From Ga0077527 sp964486865 (GTDB lineage Bacteria; Pseudomonadota; Gammaproteobacteria; Burkholderiales; SG8-41): a stretch of 19,856 bases of DNA. Position numbers and translations under genes: made by a program. The stretch spans positions 1 to 19,856 of the forward strand of contig CAZAOZ010000061.1 of assembly GCA_964486865.1 (NCBI GenBank), given 5' to 3'. The notes beneath the pieces were generated by a model. The model had not been told where the DNA came from. It did no database searches and worked only from the letters and a program-made list of their open reading frames with translations. Shown here piece after piece: positions 6,624-13,757 of the stretch. Each line of letters begins with the position of its first letter. The stretch's first letter is position 1.

Positions 6624-7072
6624 GCCGGCTGCTCCGGCTTCATGCTCTCGACGCCGCGATTGGCGAGTTCGTCGGCGCGTTCATTGCCGTCGTGGCCGGC
6701 ATGCCCCTTGACCCACAGCCATTCGATCTCGTGCTGCACGGCAAGCGCGTCGAGCTGCCGCCACAGGTCTTCGTTCTTGACCGGTTTTTTGTCGGCGGTT
6801 TTCCAGCCGCGCTTTTTCCAGGCATGGATCCATTCCGAAATGCCCTGCTGGACATATTTCGAATCGGTATGCAGTCGCACGCGGCACGGACGTTTGAGCG
6901 CCTCCAGCGCGCGGATCACCGCGGTCAGCTCCATGCGGTTGTTGGTGGTATGCGCCTCGCCGCCGAACAGTTCGCGCATCTTGCCGGCGCCGCGGAGCAG
7001 CGCCCCCCAGCCGCCGACGCCCGGATTGCCCTTGCAGGCGCCGTCGGTATAAATATCGATCAGATCGCTCAT
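6620..7072 (-). CDS. rnhA: Ribonuclease HI
   Basis: RNase HI cuts the RNA strand of RNA-DNA hybrids. With the start at ATG 7072 the protein is 150 aa and all active-site residues fall at the E. coli numbering: Asp10 (YTDGACKGNPG), Glu48 (NRMELTAVI), Asp70 (HTDSKYV), His124 (KGHAGH) and Asp134 (NERADELA). The basic handle region (WKKRGWKTADKKPVKNEDLW) is present. An open frame extends to 7120 but would overlap the upstream methyltransferase gene and adds a non-conserved basic peptide. The chosen start lies 10 bp after that gene's stop, and the stop overlaps dnaQ by 4 nt, making a three-gene minus-strand operon. Confidence 0.96.
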   Translation of the reverse strand: MSDLIDIYTDGACKGNPGVGGWGALLRGAGKMRELFGGEAHTTNNRMELTAVIRALEALKRPCRVRLHTDSKYVQQGISEWIHAWKKRGWKTADKKPVKNEDLWRQLDALAVQHEIEWLWVKGHAGHDGNERADELANRGVESMKPEQPA

Positions 7073-7082
7073 CGTTGATTGC

Positions 7083-7850
7083 TCATTGCACGCGCGTCCG
7101 CGCCGCCGCCCCTTCATCATCGCGCACCCGCTCCGGCACCGGCGCCAGGTTTTTCTTGGGTGCTGCGCGGTCGCTCCATTTCGGCATGATCAGGCGGATG
7201 CCGCGCACCCGCTTGATCGCCTGCAGGAAGTACACCCCGCCGGCAATCGGCCACCAGCGGTCGCCGGCATCTTCCATGAACCTGAAGCGGTCCAGCCATT
7301 TCTGTTCCATGCACGGCGGCGCATAACATTTCATCGTGCCGGCGACGATTTCCAGACCGACCAGCGCAAACCAGTCCTTGACCCGCGGCAGATGGATGAA
7401 ATGGCCGCTCCACGGAAATTCGCGATGCGCGCCCAGTCCGCGCCGCAGCCCCCACAGGCTCAGCGGATTGAACCCGGCGATGATCACATGGCCTTCGGGA
7501 CGCAGCACGCGCGCCACTTCGCGCACCACCTGATGAGGATGCCCGGAAAATTCCAGCGTGTGCGGCAGCACCATCAGATCGACGCTGTTGGATTCAATCG
7601 GCAGGTCGCGGAAATCCGCGCGCAGCCCCACCATGCCCCGCGTGCCGACGGTAACCCGCAGCGGAATGCGGCTCGCCTGCAGCAGATCCACCTGCTCCAG
7701 CCCCAGTTGCAGCGCGTGGTAGCCGAAGATGTCGGCAACGGCCCCGTCAAAATAAGCCTGTTCACGCGCAATCACGTACTGGCCGGCGGGACTCGCCAGC
7801 CATTGTGTTGCCGAAAAGGTTCCCGGAAGATCGGCCGCTGCAATTGACAT
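7083..7850 (-). CDS. yafS: YafS-like SAM-dependent methyltransferase-fold protein
   Basis: This 255-aa protein has a class I methyltransferase layout of the Methyltransf_11 type. RADFRDLPIESNSVDLMVLPHTLEF (about 78-102) corresponds to motifs II-IV, and REVARVLRPEGHVIIAGFNP corresponds to the motif V-VI region. The glycine-rich motif I is degenerate: FGYHALQLGL stands where E/D-x-G-x-G-x-G is expected. It sits between gloB and rnhA exactly as yafS does in E. coli, which supports orthology. The target is unknown. It heads the minus-strand operon with rnhA and dnaQ, and is divergent from gloB with a 51-bp shared promoter region. The C-terminus is basic and probably disordered. Confidence 0.8.
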   Translation of the reverse strand: MSIAAADLPGTFSATQWLASPAGQYVIAREQAYFDGAVADIFGYHALQLGLEQVDLLQASRIPLRVTVGTRGMVGLRADFRDLPIESNSVDLMVLPHTLEFSGHPHQVVREVARVLRPEGHVIIAGFNPLSLWGLRRGLGAHREFPWSGHFIHLPRVKDWFALVGLEIVAGTMKCYAPPCMEQKWLDRFRFMEDAGDRWWPIAGGVYFLQAIKRVRGIRLIMPKWSDRAAPKKNLAPVPERVRDDEGAAARTRVQ

Positions 7851-7901
7851 GCCGCGAGTTTAAATCAAATAATCGGCGGCTGATGAGAATTGGAGCATGA
7901 A

Positions 7902-8672
7902 ATGCCGGGTTACGAAGTAGTGCCGCTGCGGGCGTTTGACGACAACTATATCTGGACGCTGCGCGACGCCACCCACGCCGCCGCCGTCGATCCGGGTGAC
8001 GAGCAGCCCGTGCTCGACTACCTGGCCCGCGAAAACCTCACGCTGGTCGCCATACTCAATACCCACCACCATGCCGATCATGTCGGCGGCAATGCCGAAC
8101 TGCTGGCGCACCGCAAGGTGCCGGTTTATGGCCCGCGTGACGAGCGCATCCCGGAAGTCAGCGAGCGGCTCGGCGACGGCCAGCGTTTCGTGCTGCCGCA
8201 TTTCAACATCACCATGGAAACCATTGAAATCCCCGGACACACACGCTCGCACATCGCCTTTTACGGCGACGGCATGCTGTTCTGCGGCGACACCCTGTTC
8301 GCCGCCGGCTGCGGCCGGCTGTTTGAAGGCACGCCGCGCCAGATGCATGACTCGCTGATGCGGCTGGCGCGGCTGCCGGATGACACCCGCGTTTATTGCG
8401 GGCATGAGTACACGCTCGCTAATATCCGGTTCGCCAGGGCTGCCGATCCGGACAACCGCCGTCTGCCGGAACTCGAAACACAAATGCAGGCCCTGCGTGC
8501 GCAGGATCGTCCGACGCTGCCTTCCACCATCGGTCAGGAAAAAGCGACCAATCCCTTTCTGCGCGTCACCGAACCGGCGCTGATCCGCAGCGCCAGCGCA
8601 CGCGCGGCAAAAGCGCTGTCCGATCCGGTCAGCGTGCTGGCGGAAATCCGCGACTGGAAAAACAATTTTTGA
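7902..8672 (+). CDS. gloB: Hydroxyacylglutathione hydrolase (glyoxalase II)
   Basis: GloB hydrolyses S-D-lactoylglutathione to D-lactate and glutathione, completing methylglyoxal detoxification. The 256-aa protein has the metallo-beta-lactamase motif THHHADH (His55, His57, Asp59, His60), PGHTRSH (His113), CGDTLF (Asp130), GCGRLFEGT and CGHEYT (His168), all dinuclear-metal ligands. After these comes the glyoxalase II C-terminal helical domain with KATNPFLR. The start at ATG 7902 is set by GGAG at 7892-7895, six bases upstream; an upstream TTG in frame at 7890 overlaps that site. Length equals the family norm. It is divergent from the yafS-like gene and upstream of mltD in the same direction, as in E. 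coli synteny. Confidence 0.95.
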   Translation: MPGYEVVPLRAFDDNYIWTLRDATHAAAVDPGDEQPVLDYLARENLTLVAILNTHHHADHVGGNAELLAHRKVPVYGPRDERIPEVSERLGDGQRFVLPHFNITMETIEIPGHTRSHIAFYGDGMLFCGDTLFAAGCGRLFEGTPRQMHDSLMRLARLPDDTRVYCGHEYTLANIRFARAADPDNRRLPELETQMQALRAQDRPTLPSTIGQEKATNPFLRVTEPALIRSASARAAKALSDPVSVLAEIRDWKNNF

Positions 8673-8716
8673 GGATATACCTCACGGATTTCCTGCCCAC
8701 GTTCTGTTTAATGCAA

Positions 8717-8729
8717 TAAGATATTGATT
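8717..8729 (-). promoter_or_regulatory. Candidate IHF-binding site upstream of mltD
   Basis: The minus strand reads AATCAATATCTTA, a full match to the published consensus WATCAANNNNTTR. It lies in an AT-rich patch (about 8707-8745) that contrasts with the GC-rich surroundings, 17 bp upstream of the proposed -35. Short consensus matches arise by chance in AT-rich DNA, so this is suggestive only. Confidence 0.4.
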
Positions 8730-8746
8730 ATTAATGATTATTTGCG

Positions 8747-8775
8747 TTGACTTTGCAAACAACCACTACTACCAT
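8747..8775 (+). promoter_or_regulatory. Sigma-70-like promoter of mltD
   Basis: A -35 TTGACT (8747-8752) and a -10 TACCAT (8770-8775) are separated by 17 bp and preceded by an AT-rich, UP-element-like stretch. Transcription would begin near 8782 and give a leader of about 40 nt before the mltD ATG at 8823. Confidence 0.55.
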
Positions 8776-8821
8776 CGGGCACTGTTGCGCCGTGCCGGCG
8801 CAGAATCACTGACGATGCCCG
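8776..8821 (+). promoter_or_regulatory. Structured 5' leader of mltD
   Basis: Two nested inverted repeats are visible. CGGGCA (8776-8781) can pair with TGCCCG (8816-8821), and inside it TGCGCCG (8786-8792) pairs with CGGCGCA (8796-8802) across a 3-nt loop. The outer stem ends one base before the ATG and covers the place of the ribosome-binding site, so it could limit initiation. If transcription starts near 8782 only the inner hairpin would be in the mRNA. Confidence 0.35.
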
Positions 8822-8822
8822 A

Positions 8823-10238
8823 ATGACAACCACCACCCGACTCGCACTACTGACCGCCCTGCTGCTGGCCGCAGGCTGCGCGCAATTGCCGGAAGGTGCA
8901 TCGACAGCGATCGACACGAACGGGACTGTGGCCGCCCCGGTCGCGTTGCCGGCCATGACGGTAATCCCGGACCCGGCCCCGGTTCCGGCAGTGCAACCGC
9001 CGGCAGCCGAGGTTGCGATCACCATCAAGGCGCCACCACGCGACATGTGGGAGCGCATCCGCAACGGATTTGCGATGCGCCCGATGGACACCGCGCTGGT
9101 CAGCAGCTGGGAAACCCGCTACGCGGCGAAACCCGATTACCTCGCGCGCATGGTGGAGCGCGGCAGCCATTATCTGCACCACATCGTCGAAGAGATCGAG
9201 CGCCGCAAGATGCCGGCGGAGATCGCGCTGCTGCCGATGATCGAGTCCGCCTACAACCCGCAGGCTTATTCGAGAGCGCATGCTTCCGGGCTGTGGCAGT
9301 TCATTCCCTCGACCGGCAAGCTCTACGGCCTGCGCCAGAACTGGTGGTATGACGGCCGCCGTGACGTAATCGCAGCCACCAATGCCGCGCTCGACTATCT
9401 CGAAAAACTGCATAACCAGTTCGGCGACTGGGAACTCGCGCTGGCTTCCTACAACTGGGGTGAAGGCGCGGTCAGCCGCGCCATTGCGCGCAACCAGGCG
9501 AAAGGGCTGCCCACGGATTACGCCAGCCTGACCATGCCGGCGGAAACGCGCCATTACCTGCCCAAGCTGATTGCGGTGAAAAACATCATCAGCGATCCCG
9601 CGCGTTTCGGCATCCAGTTGGCGCAGGTGCCCAACGAACCCTACTTCGCCGTAGTCACCGTGCACCGGCACATCGACGTCACGCTGGCGGCGAAATTTGC
9701 CGGCATGCCTCTCGACGAATTCAGATTCCTCAACCCGGCGCACAACAAGGCCGTGATCAAGGCCGGCGCGGCGGAAACCATCGTATTGCCGCGTGAAAAG
9801 GTCGCGCTGTTTCAGGCCAATCTGCAGAATCATGATGAGCCGCTGGTGTCCTGGCAGGCGCACACCATGAAAGCCGGGGAGAAGCCCGAGAAAATCGCCG
9901 CGAAATACGGCATGAGCATGGCCGAACTGAAACAGGTCAACGGCATCAGCGGCAACAACAAGTTCCGCACCGGGCAACCGCTGCTCGTTCCGGTCAAGGC
10001 CGGCGCAACGCCCAACCTGCCAGACCTGCCGGCAACGCCGGTCACCCTGTCCAGGGCCTATAAAGCGGCGCGTAACAAGAATGCCGGCAAGGCATCGGGC
10101 AAGAAGGTGGCCGTGCGGTCGGCGGCAACAAAGCAGGCGCCGGCCAAACGCGCCAAAGTTACGGTCAAGGCAGCACCCGCGAAAAGCGCAGCGCCGAAGT
10201 CCGCATCGACCGTCGTCGCGGCACAGAACACCCGCTGA
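8823..10238 (+). CDS. mltD: Membrane-bound lytic murein transglycosylase D
   Basis: MltD cleaves peptidoglycan glycan strands at the periplasmic face of the outer membrane. The 471-aa protein has a lipoprotein signal with lipobox LAAGC (Cys19), a proline-rich linker (about 40-62) and an SLT/lysozyme-like domain (about 110-265). Catalytic Glu141 lies in MIESAYNPQAYS, followed by ASGLWQFIPSTG and the ASYNWGEGAV motif. A degenerate LysM-like segment lies at about 279-324 and a clear LysM at about 346-391. The end (about 412-471) is a Lys/Ala-rich basic tail not seen in E. coli MltD. Its stop is 1 bp from the stop of the convergent transporter gene. No good Shine-Dalgarno precedes the ATG. Confidence 0.93.
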   Translation: MTTTTRLALLTALLLAAGCAQLPEGASTAIDTNGTVAAPVALPAMTVIPDPAPVPAVQPPAAEVAITIKAPPRDMWERIRNGFAMRPMDTALVSSWETRYAAKPDYLARMVERGSHYLHHIVEEIERRKMPAEIALLPMIESAYNPQAYSRAHASGLWQFIPSTGKLYGLRQNWWYDGRRDVIAATNAALDYLEKLHNQFGDWELALASYNWGEGAVSRAIARNQAKGLPTDYASLTMPAETRHYLPKLIAVKNIISDPARFGIQLAQVPNEPYFAVVTVHRHIDVTLAAKFAGMPLDEFRFLNPAHNKAVIKAGAAETIVLPREKVALFQANLQNHDEPLVSWQAHTMKAGEKPEKIAAKYGMSMAELKQVNGISGNNKFRTGQPLLVPVKAGATPNLPDLPATPVTLSRAYKAARNKNAGKASGKKVAVRSAATKQAPAKRAKVTVKAAPAKSAAPKSASTVVAAQNTR

Positions 10239-10239
10239 T

Positions 10240-12312
10240 TCAACTCTCGTAGAGGTGACAGCGCACACCGTGCGCTGTCCCACTGCGCGCTGCGAAGCAA
10301 GTCCTCTTGGGGGGGCGCTCCTCCGGATACTCCAGACTGCACTGCGGCAGCGCTGCCCCGCAGCGCGGATGAAAATGACAACCCGGCGGTGGATTCACCG
10401 GTGACGGCAAATCGCCGCCCAGCCGGATAATCGCGCGGCTGGCCTGCGGATCGGCCACCGGCACCGCCGACAACAGGGCCTGGGTGTACGGATGCCGGGG
10501 ATTGCGCAGCACCTCCTCCACCGTGCCGGTCTCGACGATGCGCCCCAGATACATCACCGCCACGTCGTCAGCCATGGTTTCGATGACCGCCATGTTGTGG
10601 CTGATGAACAGGTAGGCGAGTCCGTGGTCGCGCTGCAGGCGCTTCAGCAGATTGAGTATCTGCGCCTGCACCGAAACATCCAGCGCGCTGGTCGGCTCAT
10701 CGCAAACGACCAGCCGCGGCTCCACCGACAGCGCGCGGGCAATCGCGATGCGCTGGCGCTGCCCGCCGGAGAATTCGTGCGGATACCGTGCCTTGACCTC
10801 CGGCCCCAGCCCGACCTCGCCGAGCAAGGCGTCGATGCGCGCCCCGCGATCCGCGGCGCCGTTGCCGATGCCCAGCGCCAGCAGGCCTTCTTCCAGTGCG
10901 TCGCCGACGCGCACCCGCGGATTGAGCGAGGCATACGGATCCTGGAACACGATCTGCGCCACCCGCCGCTGCGCGCGCAGCGCCGTGCGGCCGAGCGCCA
11001 GAAAATCTCCGCCATCCAGCCTGACCTGCCCGCCGGTCGGCTCGATCAGGCGCAGCAGGCCCTTGCCGACCGTGGTTTTGCCGCAACCGGATTCGCCGAC
11101 CAGCCCCAGCGTGCGGCCGGCAGCCAGCGTGAACGACACGCCATCGACAGCCCGGACGTGGCCGGTAACACGCTGCAACAGTCCCTTGCGGATGGGAAAG
11201 TGGACCTGCAGGTCTGTGACCTGCAGGAGTGATGAGTGATGAGTGATGAGTGATGAACGAACTTCTTCCAGCGGTTCTGCCGTTCGCTCATCACTCATCA
11301 CTCTCCGCTCATCACTGCCGTACAAGTGGCATTTCGCCGAATGCCCGGCTGCGACTTCGCTCCACGCCGGAATCGCCGTTGCGCAGTGCGGCAGCGCCCG
11401 GTCGCAGCGCTCGACGAAACGGCAGCCCGTGAACACCTGCGTCAGCGGCGGCACCGTGCCGCGGATCGCCGCCAGGGCACGGCCGCGCCCGGTGCGCTCG
11501 GGCAGCGATTCAAACAGCTTGCGCGCATAGGGATGCGCCGGACCGGCAAAAAATGCGGCGACCGGCGCCGTCTCGATGATCTCCCCGGCATACATCACGG
11601 CCACGCGCTGCGCCATCTGCGCCACCACGCCCAGATCGTGGGTGATCAGCAGCATCGCCATGCCGCGAGTACTCTGCAGATCGCGCAGCAGGTCGAGCAC
11701 CTGCGCCTGCACGGTCACGTCGAGCGCGGTGGTCGGTTCGTCGGCGATCAGCAGTTCCGGATCGCAGGCCAGCGCAATGGCAATCATCACGCGCTGTTTC
11801 ATGCCGCCTGAGAGCTGGAACGGATATTCAACGACCCGCCGCTGCGCATCGGGCATGCGCACCGCTTCGAGCAACTCCAGCACCCGCGCCTCCATCGCCG
11901 CCCCGGCAAGCCCGGTATGGCGGCGTACCGCCTCGGCAATCTGCGCGCCGACCGTCATCACCGGATTCAGCGACAGCCCCGGTTCCTGGAAAATCATCGC
12001 CACCCGCCGGCCGCGCACGTCGCGCATGACTGATTCCGGCAGTCCCAGCAGATCGAGCCCGCCGAGTTCCACCCTGCCCGCGGCAATCTCGCCCGCGTCG
12101 GGCAGCAGGCGCATGATCGACAGCGCGGTCATCGACTTGCCGCAGCCCGACTCGCCGACCAGCGCGAAGGTTTCACCCGCCGCGATGTCGAACGACACGC
12201 CGTCCACGGCACGCACCGGCGCCCCGCCGCCGTGTATCCGCGTAGCTAGATTGCGCACCCTCAGCAGCGGCGAGCTCCTGGCCGCACTCCCCAAATCATG
12301 CGGCGCGCTCAT
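10240..12312 (-). CDS. yejF: Peptide ABC transporter, fused double ATPase (YejF-like) with in-frame insertion
   Basis: This 690-aa cytoplasmic ATPase carries two complete ABC domains. The first has Walker A GESGCGKS (53-60), signature LSGG (167-170) and Walker B LLIADEP (187-193). The second has GESGCGKT (406-413), FSGGQ (514-518) and LVVCDEP (534-540). Each is followed by an oligopeptide-transporter C-terminal segment with cysteines (CRFVERCDRALPHC; CHFHPRCGAALPQC). It powers uptake by the YejB/YejE permeases. Residues 333-362, between the halves, are encoded exactly by the near-palindrome 11228-11316 and look foreign (VMSDERTAEPLEE...LITHHSSL). The frame stays open, so function is probably kept. 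The ATG overlaps the yejE stop (ATGA). E. coli YejF is 529 aa; the excess is the insertion plus longer C-terminal segments. Confidence 0.9.
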   Translation of the reverse strand: MSAPHDLGSAARSSPLLRVRNLATRIHGGGAPVRAVDGVSFDIAAGETFALVGESGCGKSMTALSIMRLLPDAGEIAAGRVELGGLDLLGLPESVMRDVRGRRVAMIFQEPGLSLNPVMTVGAQIAEAVRRHTGLAGAAMEARVLELLEAVRMPDAQRRVVEYPFQLSGGMKQRVMIAIALACDPELLIADEPTTALDVTVQAQVLDLLRDLQSTRGMAMLLITHDLGVVAQMAQRVAVMYAGEIIETAPVAAFFAGPAHPYARKLFESLPERTGRGRALAAIRGTVPPLTQVFTGCRFVERCDRALPHCATAIPAWSEVAAGHSAKCHLYGSDERRVMSDERTAEPLEEVRSSLITHHSSLLQVTDLQVHFPIRKGLLQRVTGHVRAVDGVSFTLAAGRTLGLVGESGCGKTTVGKGLLRLIEPTGGQVRLDGGDFLALGRTALRAQRRVAQIVFQDPYASLNPRVRVGDALEEGLLALGIGNGAADRGARIDALLGEVGLGPEVKARYPHEFSGGQRQRIAIARALSVEPRLVVCDEPTSALDVSVQAQILNLLKRLQRDHGLAYLFISHNMAVIETMADDVAVMYLGRIVETGTVEEVLRNPRHPYTQALLSAVPVADPQASRAIIRLGGDLPSPVNPPPGCHFHPRCGAALPQCSLEYPEERPPKRTCFAARSGTAHGVRCHLYES
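11228..11316. repeat. In-frame near-palindromic repeat element inside yejF
   Basis: The arms, 35 bp each (11228-11262 and 11282-11316), pair at 32 of 35 positions around a 19-nt loop. The left arm is four tandem copies of AGTGATG followed by AACGAAC. The right arm is the complementary series with one diverged unit. With one flanking base, the element adds 30 codons between the ATPase halves and no stop in the gene's frame. It resembles in organisation the protein-coding palindromic elements known from Rickettsia (RPE), but there is no evidence of sequence kinship. Confidence 0.85.
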
Positions 12313-13757
12313 GGCCGCGCTCCCCCGATATGCAGCCGCGGATCATGGGCATCGCGGACAGCATCGGCAAACAGGTTGGCGGCGAGCACCAGGGTCAGCA
12401 TGAACACGAAGGCCGCGGCCAGCGACCACCACACCATCGGCTCACGCGCCATTTCCAGACGTGCGCTGTTGATCATCGTGCCGAAGCTGATCATCGACGG
12501 ATCGACGCCGACGCCGACATAGGACAGCACCGCCTCCGCCAGCACCAGTCCGCTGAAATCCATGACCAGTGCGATCATCACGATGTGCATCAGGTTGGGC
12601 ATGATGTGGCGCATCATGATCCGCCAGTGCGACACGCCGAAGGCATGGGCAGCCTGGATGAACTCCATTTCGCGCAGTTTCAGCGCCTCGCCGCGCAGCA
12701 GCCAGCACAAGCCGGTCCAGCTGGTGACGCCGAGAATCACGCACAGCGCAATCAGCCGCACGTCGGCGCGCATTTCCGTGGTCGGGAACAGTTCAGCGTT
12801 ATTTTCAATGTGGACCTGCATCATCAGCACGGCCGCCGCGATCAGCAGCACGCCGGGGATCGACGACAGCGTCGTGTAGAAATACTGGATCAGGTCATCG
12901 ATCCAGCCCTTGAAGTACCCCGCCATCACGCCCAGCACCAGCGCAAACGGCAGCATCACCAGTGTCGCCAGCGTGCCGATGACCAGCCCGGTACGGATGC
13001 TCTTCAGCGTCTGGTACAGCACGTCCTGGCCGGTCTTGTCGGTACCGAGCACGTGATAATGCGGCGCGAGTGCGACGACCGGCCCGGCGACAGCGCAGAG
13101 CAGCGCCAGTCCGCACAGCACGGCGCGCCACTGGACAGTGCTCTCGCCCCGCCATATCGCACGCCAGGCCGCTTCGACGCCGATGCCGGCCTGCCGCGCC
13201 GCCGCGGCACTGATGGCGATGCCCAGCACGAACCACAACATCAATCCGAATGCCAGTCCGCGGAATGCCCTGACGGCGACATCGCGGCCCCAGTCCGCCG
13301 CGGGGTCGGCCAGATGCTTGCCGCCGTGACGCAACCGCGGAAATTCGCGCGCCTCGCTGCCGTCGGGGCGCTGCACGGTCTCTTTGGCATAAAGATGGGT
13401 GGCCAGCGGCGCCGAATAGGTACGCTCGCGCGTCGCGCGCAGGGGTTCGGCGATGCGGTCAAGCAGGCTGCGCACGTCGGTCGAATACACCACCTTGCCG
13501 CCCTGCGGCGGCAGCGCGCTGCGGTAATGCATGGAATCGAGCAGGCCGATCAGCACGAAGGCCGCCAGCACCGTGGCGGCGGACATGCCGCTGGCGCTGC
13601 GGCCGACCCGCGCCCACGGCGCGCGCAAATGCGGCTGCGCGCGCGCATACAGTGCGACGCCCGCCGCGACGGCGACCAGCAGCCATACCAGCGCATCGCT
13701 CCACAGCATTTCGATGCGGAAAGGAAGGATGAGATTCTGGAGCATGAAATGCGGCAT
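12309..13757 (-). CDS. yejE: Peptide ABC transporter permease (YejE-like)
   Basis: This inner-membrane permease is 482 aa from ATG 13757. Two N-terminal membrane segments (ALVWLLVAVAAGVALYA and TVLAAFVLIGLLDSM) precede a large polar loop carrying PLATHLYAKETVQRPDG. Further helices follow, then the binding-protein-dependent transport domain. Its cytoplasmic coupling region is ALKLREMEFIQAAHAFGVSHWRIMMRHIMPN, the EAA-like motif of the DppC/OppC/YejE family. GTDKTGQDVLYQTLKSIRTGL is the usual family segment before the domain. It is longer than E. coli YejE (341 aa) because of the N-terminal loop. The start overlaps the yejB stop (TGATG) and the stop overlaps the yejF start (ATGA). A GTG one codon earlier is also possible. 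Confidence 0.9.
   Translation of the reverse strand: MPHFMLQNLILPFRIEMLWSDALVWLLVAVAAGVALYARAQPHLRAPWARVGRSASGMSAATVLAAFVLIGLLDSMHYRSALPPQGGKVVYSTDVRSLLDRIAEPLRATRERTYSAPLATHLYAKETVQRPDGSEAREFPRLRHGGKHLADPAADWGRDVAVRAFRGLAFGLMLWFVLGIAISAAAARQAGIGVEAAWRAIWRGESTVQWRAVLCGLALLCAVAGPVVALAPHYHVLGTDKTGQDVLYQTLKSIRTGLVIGTLATLVMLPFALVLGVMAGYFKGWIDDLIQYFYTTLSSIPGVLLIAAAVLMMQVHIENNAELFPTTEMRADVRLIALCVILGVTSWTGLCWLLRGEALKLREMEFIQAAHAFGVSHWRIMMRHIMPNLMHIVMIALVMDFSGLVLAEAVLSYVGVGVDPSMISFGTMINSARLEMAREPMVWWSLAAAFVFMLTLVLAANLFADAVRDAHDPRLHIGGARP

Noticed and set aside
6159..7052. A 297-codon open frame on the plus strand across dnaQ and rnhA
   Set aside because: It spans two firmly identified minus-strand genes and has no motif of its own.
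8847..10283. A 478-codon open frame on the minus strand opposite mltD
   Set aside because: mltD has a lipobox, an SLT catalytic motif and LysM. The antisense translation is arginine/histidine-rich with no family resemblance.
11228..11316. CRISPR array
   Set aside because: The units are 7 bp, contiguous in the left arm and without unique spacers, and the whole forms an inverted repeat.
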